Position numbers and translations under genes: made by a program. From NCBI GenBank assembly GCA_973895155.1, contig OZ316892.1, forward strand, positions 10,602,001 to 10,666,000: 64,000 nt of DNA, read 5' to 3'. Below the pieces are notes generated by a model. It was not told the origin of the DNA. It saw only the letters and a list, made by a program, of their open reading frames with translations, and did no database searches. Source of the stretch: Marsupella aquatica (taxonomy: Eukaryota > Marchantiophyta). This document shows, piece by piece, positions 1-8,897 of this stretch; position 1 is the stretch's first letter; every line of letters begins with the position of its first letter.

Positions 1-565
1 AATGTCGACGTGTAGTGGATGAGTCTACGGAATTCCTGGCCCCTAACTCTAGGAGGACAAGCAACCTTCTCTGTGAGTACCATAGAAGGCATTGAAGGAG
101 CATGGTGTGGTGGGCAGGAAGTTAGTCTGTTGTCCTGAGACGACAGCATCCACTTCCAGGACTCAGGAAGGTGGGTCGTTGCGAATGTTCTGCATTTATG
201 GCAGTCAACGAGATTTTCATTACAACACAATTCGGTGCCAGAGTTCAGGGGTGACCTCATAGAGACGGCAATGCATGCCGAGAAGCGGGTTAAGCAGACG
301 AAACCAAAAAACGTGTCTTAATGGCAAACATGGCATAGAGAATGTCAACTGAAGGAATCAGAAAGGAATGTGTTAAAGAATTAAAATGTCAAACTGAAGG
401 AACAGAAAGAGAAATTGTGAGGAAGTATAGGATTTCAGCGATCCCACTGAGAGTCATTGTGGTAATCTTCACGTGCCCACACAAGTTTGGACAAAATTTT
501 CATACCAAGGTAGAACTGATTGTAACTCAAAGATGTTCTCCTTACATTGTAAACTGCTGCAGTTT
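1..565. other. Intergenic, nothing recognised
   Basis: No tRNA, conserved protein segment or clear repeat was found here. The short open frames on both strands lack codon structure or recognisable motifs. Confidence 0.5.
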
Positions 566-691
566 GATGTGTCCGCACCTTAAATCCGTATCTGACCCTA
601 AACAAGAACATAAACCAAGACATGTCATGATGTGTCCGCACCTTAAATCTATATCTGACCCTAAACAAGAACATAAACCAAGACATGTCAT
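566..691. repeat. 63-bp tandem duplication (2 copies)
   Basis: Two nearly identical 63-bp units lie head to tail at 566-628 and 629-691. Each contains GTCCGCACCTTAAAT and ends in AACATAAACCAAGACATGTC. A further partial copy of the AACATAAAC core follows near 712. The same core forms the arms of the foldback element at 33886-33977, so this looks like a rearranged member of that small dispersed family. Confidence 0.85.
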
Positions 692-1584
692 TTAAATCAC
701 TTGTACAACCAGAACATAAACAAGACACACGTCTTTCAAATCACTTGGTTTTCAAATCACTTGGTTTGTAGATTATAAACATAATGTATTGGCTCATATT
801 TTGGTGTACTTAGCGCAATAACTTGACACTTGATGTAGATTTAACATGCAATGTTGATGTGCAATTATCTGGAAGCTAGAGCCATTGCTAGGCTTGGAGG
901 CAATAAAGTGTGCCTCTTAGTGTTGAGTCTTGTATAAAGCTGTGAGCCCCCTCGAGGTAGTTGTTTGAAATCCATGATACACACTCTATGTGGAGTTTTG
1001 CAGGGTCTAAGTAGGCTTGCCTCAAAGACACCCGTGGCACTTTGTGAAGCAAAATGAGAAGTAGAGGCCCATGAACCATGCAATTTGGATGAATCTTGCT
1101 CACTGTACAATCTCGAGGACTGAAAAAAAGTGTGGGACTAGCGGACTAATGGAATCAAGGGTGTCTTGAAATTAGTTGCTTTTGGTACTAGTAATTTTCC
1201 CAAATGGGATCAGAATTGAGCAGAAAGCTCATTCAATGCTCTTTCTTACTAGCTAAATTGGGGTCTTGAGGCATCAAGTGGCGGAGAAATCCAACTTGAA
1301 ATGATCATCCATTGTCATTTATTACACGTTGATTTATATTTTAATTTTAATCTTTATTGTAAAACATACTATCTAGAAATTTTGAACATTTGAATGCAGG
1401 TCTATCCAAGCACATTAGCAAAACCTGAGGATGCACTCAAGGGATAGGTTCATCTTAAGAATCCTCAAAGGGACCTCAAGGGAAACAAATAAAAGAATGA
1501 GTCTCATGTTTGAGGAGCTCAACACAAGGAACACCGCAACTCGAGAGTTAGAACTTTTGTTTGCCTACTTGGTCCCCTTACCCA
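692..1584. other. Intergenic, nothing recognised
   Basis: Moderately AT-rich sequence without recognisable coding exons or RNA genes. The open frames on the minus strand near 865-1110 have no family resemblance I can name. Confidence 0.5.
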
Positions 1585-1589
1585 TTGTG

Positions 1590-1869
1590 TGTTGAGTATT
1601 CATTTCTCCTAGTCTTGTGACTCTAGAGCTAACTCAGGTTAGGACTTAGCTTAGGTTAGCAGTGATGCATGCTGTATATAACCAGGGCTGATGCTAGCCC
1701 CTAGTGGATCTTCAGTTCATTGTTGGGGTTGCGCAAGAGAGAAGTAAAGGTCTCTTGCTTTCCCGTGGATGTAACCTCAATCATGAGGTGAACCACCTAC
1801 TCGCTGTGTCGATTATTTTGTATGGTGTTCACATATGCATGGTGTCTCGGATAGAGATTATCCCCAACA
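1590..1869 (+). mobile_element. Solo LTR of a Copia-type retrotransposon
   Basis: The 280-bp segment begins TGTTGAG and ends CCCCAACA, giving the TGTTG/CAACA inverted ends typical of Ty1/Copia LTRs. It is flanked by the perfect 5-bp target duplication TTGTG (1585-1589 and 1870-1874). Inside, a TATA-like TGTATATAACC sits near 1672-1682. The 3-prime half contains CCGTGGATGTAACC and GGTGAACCACC, a pattern I recognise from plant Copia LTRs. No primer-binding site, coding region or second LTR follows, so this is a recombined solo LTR. The family cannot be named without a repeat library. Confidence 0.85.
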
Positions 1870-1874
1870 TTGTG

Positions 1875-2677
1875 TTCACACAGGATAGATTTAAGTTAAA
1901 ATTAACTAAAAAACAGTTAGAACTTTTAATTACTTTTATTTGTTTTAGACCTTTGTGAGTGCCATATGGGAACGGTCAGTCAAGGGACGTAAGTAACCCA
2001 TTTTTTCCTCCATGACAAATGAACCTCAAAAACTCAATTGAAAGATTCTAACTTATGCCACCAGACTATGATATTTCAAGAATCACTCCTTCCATTTGAT
2101 GCTCCCATGGATTGTAGACAGAAACCGGTCAACAAGTATGGACAAATTAGTACTGTTCTTTGTGACAATGAGTGAATTGGGGTCCATCTGGATTTGCAAA
2201 ATACATTATTCAGAGCATTCTAGCAAACCCAGAGTTTCATCCAAGCTTCTATTTCACGGCCTCTTAGAGACAAAAACCCTTGTCAAACAGAATTTAAAAT
2301 TATATGCTTTTGGTATTTTTGATATTATACTCTTAACTTTAAATTAACGGAATTACAATTTTTTTTAAAAAAAGGCCAAATAAAGTATAAAAGAACAAAC
2401 AAAAGAGTTCCAAAGCCAACAAAAACCAAACACCAAAGAAGTGAAACCCCTAAACAAGCAAGGACGAGTAATCAAAACTAAATAATGCAAATGGACCCAG
2501 GTCTGATATTAACGATACATTTTTGCAGATTGGGAAGTGTTCCCTATGAAAGTGTGTACTTTCTTTCTGGAGAGATGAGAACATCTCGTGAAGCAGTTTC
2601 GCTCCAGCGATGACAAAACATGCAAGCATTTCTTCGCGTTTGCATCACGATAAGTAATGCAATCACGAAATCTAGTG
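1875..2677. other. Intergenic, AT-rich
   Basis: No gene recognised. The T-rich then A-rich stretch at 2356-2480 resembles the low-complexity tail of a decayed retroelement, but no element could be delimited. Confidence 0.4.
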
Positions 2678-2680
2678 CAA
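2678..2680 (+). promoter_or_regulatory. CAA initiation motif of the tRNA gene
   Basis: A CAA triplet 3-5 bases before the mature 5-prime end, where plant Pol III tRNA transcription usually starts. The assignment is by position only. Confidence 0.5.
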
Positions 2681-2682
2681 GT

Positions 2683-2754
2683 ACGACCGTAGTCCAACGG
2701 TTAGGATAATTGCCTTCCAAGCAATAGACCCGGGTTCAACTCCCGGCGGTCGTA
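2683..2754 (+). tRNA. tRNA-Gly (anticodon UCC), nuclear
   Basis: A 72-nt cloverleaf without intron. The acceptor arm ACGACCG pairs with CGGTCGT (2747-2753), followed by discriminator A. The D arm is GTCC/GGAT, the anticodon stem ATTGC/GCAAT encloses loop CTTCCAA (anticodon TCC), and the T arm CCGGG/CCCGG encloses TTCAACT. The body matches the conserved plant nuclear tRNA-Gly(UCC). The first base pair is A-T instead of the usual G-C, and T-loop position 57 is A, still a purine. Internal A-box (TAGTCCAACGG) and B-box (GGTTCAACTCC) are present. A CAA triplet lies at 2678-2680, as is common at plant tRNA transcription starts, and a TTTT Pol III terminator follows at 2759-2762. The gene is probably functional. 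The changed first pair could slightly affect RNase P processing or identity. Confidence 0.95.
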
Positions 2755-2758
2755 TTCC

Positions 2759-2762
2759 TTTT
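2759..2762 (+). terminator. Pol III terminator (TTTT)
   Basis: A run of four T residues four bases after the mature tRNA 3-prime end. It is the minimal plant Pol III termination signal and the first such run downstream. Confidence 0.7.
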
Positions 2763-3659
2763 GCAATAGCTTGAGTTTTGTATTCTGTGGTGGGTGGTCT
2801 CTGACTGCTTTATTTACTGCTGCTAACAACTCGTTGGATCCCAAGGAACCATTTTGCAACCTTCGCAATTTTTACAGCAGACTCCCGTGAGACATGTGAA
2901 GATATGACCTCGTCGTCAGGTAGAGTGGCGAGGGCAGCATTGACTGAACCTATCCTGAAATGTTTACAATAATGGACGGTTTGCAGAACACAAGCTGGGT
3001 GGGGCATCGACATGAACGAAGGAGTTAACTAAGCAAATTGACCTTTAGAACATGTGCTTTCCTATTTCACGATGAAGACAGGCCTCACCCATCATGTCTA
3101 TTCACAGAAAGAGCCAAAAATTTCTAAACTTTGAGCCCTCCACAGTGAGCTAGATGCAAAGCATGAGAAAACGGAGTTACAATTTGCATCAAGTTCAAAA
3201 ACCAGAAAGATGGAGGCGAGATAAACGACAATGGCATTGGGAGTCTCCTTCAAATTTAAAGTTGAACGACAGACAGCTGTAGGTGGTGAATAACGTTGTC
3301 AACGTCGACCCATCCATTTCAGTCGTTGCAAAAACTGTTCATTACACAGCTGTACGCATAGCATTACAGGAGTACAGATGTGTTGACGATAATGTGATCT
3401 GATCTTGATCTGATCGAGGAACATGTGTGCCATAATATCCAATTCAAGGGCCGAGCCACATCTGCACTGTCCAAGAGCTTGGTGTGCACCCAAGGTAATA
3501 GGAACGGAGAGGTAGGAGCAGGGTCAAGAGATATATCGTTGAAAGGTGTTGTATACCTTTTGCAACTTTCTTCCTTTGTCTCCATCTTCTATCCGTCCTA
3601 CAATTTCAGCCATAACTCATTTCCCTTCATCCTGAGGGATAATTCTTAGTTGTCATCAA
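2763..3659. other. Intergenic; includes 3-prime flank of the pseudouridine synthase gene
   Basis: Between the tRNA and the stop codon of the minus-strand gene. The part nearest 3660 should contain its 3-prime UTR; no clear poly(A) signal could be chosen. No other gene is seen. Confidence 0.4.
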
Positions 3660-5909
3660 TCACACGACCAAGGGCTGCCCACCTGCATCTATTGCCCACT
3701 GAGGGGGAGGAGCCACAAAATGCAACTCTTCAAAAGTAAATGGGTGCCTGAAAGAAAGGGTCTCTGCATGCAGAGCATGATGATCATATCTCACTCCGTT
3801 AAGAACTTGAGGGCCCCCATACTTAACATCTCCCCTCAGAGGCAAGCCTACAAATTGACAATGTAGACGGATTTGATGTGTTCTCCCAGTCAGGGGAATA
3901 GCACGAATCACTACATCATTTTTCATTGACAATTGGCTATCGTGTGAAGTATTTCCCGAATATGTTTCCAATTCTGCGGAAGGGCTGTGTCCTAAGACAG
4001 TACTTGGAGTATCATCTCCTGCTGTTACAAGGTATTTCATATCTAATGGTTCGTCAAAAACGGAGCTACCGACAAGTTGGTAGCCAAGTTCTATCTGCTT
4101 GTTGACAGACAGTATCACCAGATGGGTTGTCATATCTCTAACTACAGACCCCCCAGGTAGCCCCCTACCAACATCCTTCTTGGAATACACGCGCCAAGCA
4201 CCATATCTAGACCTTCCATGCCCCGAGTTTACAGTGAGAGTTTTCCATGAAGGTCGGGGCCCCCTACATAAAGCAATGTAAGATTTATGCACTTTTCTGT
4301 TCGAAAAAATATTGGACAGCTTCGCAGCTGCATTCCTGCACTTTGTAACGACCATCACTCCACTTGTGTCACGGTCTAGCCGATTAGCCATATGAAGGTG
4401 AGGAACAGAGTTTTCCTTATCTGCATACAAAAACAGAAGGATGTAAAAATGTGTATCAGAAATCATCCTCATAAGGTGCATTGGAGGCAAAAGAACAGAT
4501 AGCCACCAGCAAAGATAGCCACCAGCAAAGAAAAGACAGGCTGACATTAAAAGTTGTGACCTAATCACATCTAGAAAAAGATGCTTTGTTAGTCAAAGCT
4601 AACAGAAACGATTGCAAGACTCATTCATTACGCATGTGTGCAGTAGCTCAGCATGAGGTTTTGATTCAACCCAACCATACTTGGGAGTGAGAGAAGATTT
4701 AAACTTGAGAATGGTTAGATTCTATTTTAGACTGACAGGTCCTAATTGCAGCGAGGAAAAGAGAGATTATTAACTGTCAACTGGCCGATGAAGGGTGAGA
4801 CGGGACAGAGATGAGAGATCAGCGGCAGGAGTTAACAAAGTCGGTATTGTAGCCAGGACATGCTCGCAGTAAATCCCACAAGGCTTGTTTATAACAATCA
4901 GCCACTCGTCTTCAAACAGAACACCACTTCTTGTCATCGCAGGACCAGACTTCATTGCTGCCTCGGCAACCATTGCCCTTTCGTACTCTATGCTTTTGGC
5001 CAGCTCTCCCGAGAAAGGGGACAAAGGGACAGGATATTGAGAATCTCCCTCTTCAACACCGCAATTGGTAGGAAGGTTGTCGAGAGGCAGATTCACCTCC
5101 TTGTTTTGCACCAATTCAATCGGATTAGTAGGTATGGTATTTTCAACTGTTGTGATTTTGCTATATTCCAAGGACACACTGGTTTCAGATGATTCACAAA
5201 CTATTGCTAGATCTAGTTTGTCTACCGTACCCTCCCTGTCCGTTGATTTCACAGTTTTTTCCAGGTGAATCTCTGCACTTTGTTCCACTTCAGTATCAAC
5301 ACTCGTGCGACAGTTCGCATTTTCAATTTCCAAACGATTGGGGCCACAAATTTTGCCGGCAGCAGCACCTCCAATGCTGCCCTGCATATTATATTCTCCG
5401 CGAGCTAAAACCCTACCTGAAGGATTTTCTGCTGTCTCACAGTCAGAAGATGCAGGTTTTTGGTCCATATCCGAATCCAGCCCTCTGTACTTCACTCCCT
5501 TCACATGTCCCGTTGCTGAACTGCTACAGCCACAATTCTTACCCTCTCGAGCAATGTGATCCTTAATGTGCTGAATAAACTCCTCTTCGTGAAGTAAAAC
5601 CCTAAACCCTACCTGAGAATGGAGCTTTCCATCACCACAGCCATTTTCAAGAGGATCAATCTGTACAGGTCTGGATGAAGCGTAGCGAACAATAGGACCA
5701 TCCAAAGGTTTTCTAAGCTGTCTCCTTTCTTGCTTTACATCTGTACATTCCAATTGCAGCTCTGCTCCAACTCCATGATTGCTTCTACCCTGGCGAAACT
5801 GCCCAATGTGCAGCAGAATTCGTAATCCCACTGCATTCACAGGCTGCCGCCAATTCACGTCCCTAGAAATCCACGTAGCAAGGATAGATCCCCTTGAAAA
5901 GAGCCCCAT
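3660..5909 (-). CDS. RluA-family RNA pseudouridine synthase (plant RNA pseudouridine synthase 1-like)
   Basis: It isomerises uridine to pseudouridine in an RNA whose identity cannot be read from sequence. The model is exon 1 at 5909-4775 and exon 2 at 4420-3660, joined by a 354-bp phase-1 GT-AG intron, giving 631 aa. The RluA core begins near residue 290 (YPVPLSP, then DEWLIVINKP). The catalytic motif is RLDRDTSG with Asp394, and the C-terminal motif GRTHQIRLH starts at residue 557, followed by LRGDVKYGG. These match the plant protein annotated in Arabidopsis as RNA pseudouridine synthase 1, which is about 320 aa. Here an extra N-terminal stretch of about 285 residues without a recognised domain precedes the core. 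The start was chosen because an in-frame TGA lies immediately upstream. An alternative phase-1 donor exists at CCC|GTCTCA. No targeting peptide is obvious. The core is intact, so the gene is probably functional; the extension is the uncertain part. Confidence 0.9.
4421..4774 (-). other. Intron of the pseudouridine synthase gene
   Basis: Donor GTTAAT directly after codon fragment GAC A, and acceptor TTTTTGTATGCAG before ATAAGGAAAAC. Both keep phase 1 and join the KPCGIYC segment to the catalytic RLDRDTSG segment in one frame. A second phase-1 donor (GTCTCA, inside the SLSR codons, about 28 nt upstream) cannot be excluded. Confidence 0.7.
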
Positions 5910-5918
5910 TCAACCCAT
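5910..5918 (-). promoter_or_regulatory. Two-codon upstream ORF abutting the start codon
   Basis: On the minus strand the sequence ATGGGTTGAATG places a Met-Gly-stop mini-ORF directly before, and in frame with, the proposed initiator ATG. If it lies in the mRNA leader it could reduce initiation or require reinitiation. It could also mean that the true start is elsewhere. Confidence 0.4.
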
Positions 5919-6204
5919 TGGAGAGCCTAATTGCCAAACGCGACATCTCTCGTCCCTGGGTGGAGTGGCAGCTTCTCCGAAAATCATGGAAACAAGTTGG
6001 CTATGTGCTCTCCAGTTAATTCTCACAACGTTACAGACCTTCTCCAAAAACATTCTGCTAGAATGAACAATTAATGCCTTCACAGGGGAGATTCTTCAAG
6101 GAACTTAGCTCTGAGACATTGCAATTAAGAAAGCTCACCAAGCGCGTCTATGGCCCCTTCCGAGTGAAGCTTATTGGCCACTTCATGACTTCCTCCAATT
6201 GGTA
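5919..6204. other. Upstream flank of the pseudouridine synthase gene
   Basis: Expected to hold the promoter and leader. No convincing TATA box or other element was identified. Confidence 0.3.
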
Positions 6205-6402
6205 AAACATCGGACGGCACTCGTTTTCTGTATACCTTAAATTCCCAAAACGCTTGGTAACAGGGCACTGTTGGCCATAATGCTTCAAAACTAGTGCTTT
6301 TAATCAAACATCGGACGGCACTCGTTTTCTGTATACCCTAAACCCCTAAATGCTTGGTAATAGGGCATTGTTGGCAATAATGCTTCCAAAGCCAGGGCAT
6401 TA
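6205..6402. repeat. 101-bp tandem duplication
   Basis: Units beginning AAACATCGGACGGCACTCG recur at a 101-bp period (CATCGG at 6208 and 6309). Each ends in the segment AGGGCAYTGTTGGC then ATAATGC. The second unit continues into sequence with repeated GGGCATT/AATGCC segments that resembles the inverted ends of the element at 30385-30509. Confidence 0.8.
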
Positions 6403-7880
6403 GCTCTAGTTTTGAGGGGCTACTATTAACACAATGCCTTAGTTAGTGTTTTCAGGGATTATCACTGCCCACAATGCGCTGGTAACAGGGCCCTTGTACC
6501 CAGCCTTAAGCCCTTCTATTCGAGAAATCCACCCTAAAAAACAATGATTTGTAGTTGCAGGCTGTATTTGGGTTTACGGGTTTATTTTTAGATGTTTAGT
6601 GTGAGACATGCTATTAAATTTTGATTTAATAATAGGACCTAGTCAATCACGATTGTAACAGTAAATCCAAGCATGTTTGCAAACCTTGCGGTCCACACCC
6701 TCAGGCTTCTTTCCAAACTTTATTACTCTCAAGAAGGAACAAAATTGAAAAAAAATGGTATGGAAAATAAGTTATTTCGTTTGCTATTGATTTGCAAGGC
6801 ACTACTTGGTCAAGTTTAAATTGAAACCCTTACTATCTTGTGCTGCTTGCGGTAGCAAGTATATATAGTATACAATTCAGTTTCTTTCAAAAAGGTTGTT
6901 GTTTTATTCAACAGGAAGTGCTCTGAGCAAGAATATATTTTTGATTACTCTCATTTCTCAATGAAACATTCTTTCCATGACTCCAGCATCGCCAAATCTT
7001 AAGTAACAAGGGCACAATAAGTACCTCTGAAAATAGTTGTTGTTACTGAAAATTTTGCATTTGCTGTAAGCATTATATAGCATGTTGGTTATGGATGAAG
7101 AATTTGACAAGGAACACAAACTCAAGTAAAGACAAAGAGAGTAATGAATGATTACTTTGGAATAAAGTACAAGAAAACATCAACTCCAATAAAGACAAAG
7201 AGTATTATAAATGCTAGGAAAACTTTGGTATTTTACTATGCAAAGTTCTAATTAAAAATTAAGAATGAAGTTTCTTTCTAAGTGAATGCAAATAAGTATT
7301 CCAATCCACTAAAACTTATGTGAACATTAGAGATTTGGAAATGAGAGAGTTGGAGTAACTATTGCTACTTAAATTTGTTGAGATTCAAAAATATTAAAAT
7401 GACTAACTCATGAATTCATGAATCATTTCTAAGGGAGGGTTACACTTTGAAAATAATAATATTGTAATTGGTTTGTGTGAGATAGATAAAGACAAACAAT
7501 TTATTACAAGAGTCATTTGAAATTTCTAGTATATATTTGAAAGTGTTTTAGATATTTCTGATTCCAATCAACTTTAAGATGGTATTTTAAGGATAAACTA
7601 GACAAATGATCACTTGAACATGTGCAAGTGCAAATTGTTAAGATTGAAAATAGATCATACGAAGATTAAAAATTTATTATGGTCCATTTTATGTTTTGAA
7701 TGGCTCAAAATGATCACATATTTTGGGCATTTTTTCCATCCATGAAGATTTTGCAAAGAAAGGGATAGTTTTTAGGTTCATTTTTGGGCATTTTTGAGCT
7801 TTTTGCGCTTTTGGAGCAAAAGTTCTTTTAGTTTGGGCTTATTACCCATCCTTTTTGGCTCCTTGTTATTTATTGTCTTG
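6403..7880. other. AT-rich intergenic sequence
   Basis: Strongly AT-rich, without open frames or RNA genes. Nothing recognised. Confidence 0.5.
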
Positions 7881-8462
7881 TAGTGATGTCCTAATGACTA
7901 TTGCATAATATTTGACAGGATTGAGTGGGAGAAGTACATCACATGCCAAATAAATGTACACTTCACATAATGACCCGGAAAAATACAACCTTGGGCACAA
8001 TCTTGAATAGTTGTGGATGTAAGGTACATATTCTCACTTGCCTTAATGACACTGAAATCAATCAAAAAATGTGCACACAATGTATGGACATGGCTTGCCT
8101 TAGGTAATGACAATAAAAACCATCAGCTTAGGAAACAAAAGTATGAGGAGGATTTAAAGTAGGTGTTGTCCACATCTCAAAGTATGAATTCTCCTTTCAT
8201 TCACTATAATTGGCAGAAATTCCTTGAAATTTGCTAAAGGGGGTGGATTTCTGAGTGTATTGAAAACTCAATGTAGTGGGAAATGAGAGCACTAGGATAG
8301 CAAGATAAAAACCATTTAGAGGAGTCTCAAAATTATTTAAAATCTAAATCCTACAAGTGATGCATTTTGTGATCATGGCACATTGAAATAAAATATACAA
8401 CAAAAAATGTTAGTGAGACAAAATACTGAAAGGTGGTCTAGCCATATATATAGCAGTGTCGA
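7881..8462 (+). repeat. Dispersed repeat R2, copy 1 (about 580 bp)
   Basis: Collinear with 58698-59205. Both copies carry AATGACTATTGCATAATATT, ACATGCCAAATAAA, a TGGCAGAA(A)TTCCTT segment and ATTGAAAACT, and end in a GGCCATATA/AGCCATATA segment. There is no coding capacity. The second copy lies between direct repeats, which suggests a non-autonomous retroelement. Confidence 0.75.
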
Positions 8463-8615
8463 TCAAACCAATATCAGCAAGTATCCATCTTTCAATTACC
8501 CTCTTATATATCCCTCAAGATGAAATGTGGAGTGAATAGAAGTGTTGAAAGCAAGCATCTTGGAACATTTTGTGGCTGCACAAGTGGTTGCACTCATGTT
8601 TAATTTGCTCCCGTT

Positions 8616-8897
8616 ATCCTCACTTCTTTTCTTTGGACCCCGCTTCCAGCCCATCGTGCGTGAAGAAGTTAGAGGTTTTTTAATTCAATTGGGTGGGAGA
8701 CTTTAAAAAATTTGTTGAAGAAAATAGTGGTATTTTAATCCAATTTTAAGAATTATAAGAACTATAGGGGTTTAAATTCCAATTTCATAAAGTTAGGGGT
8801 TCAAAAATAGTAAAAATATAAATTACTTTCTTAAGTTTTAGGGTATTTATTATTTGAAACTTTGCGCGTGATATGGGACTTGGAGTGAGGCCCCCGA
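8616..8897. mobile_element. MITE-like element family M1, copy a
   Basis: A non-coding element of about 280 bp with imperfect inverted ends. The left end contains TCCTCACTTCTTTTCTTTGG and CCCATCGTGCGTGAA. The right end read in reverse is CTCGGGGGCCTCACTCCAAG followed by CCCATATCACGCGCAAAG. Short flanking matches (TTTGCT on both sides) suggest a decayed 8-bp target duplication. Related copies are at 16796-17012, 56039-56320, 56727-56972 and 60549-60866. Confidence 0.65.
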
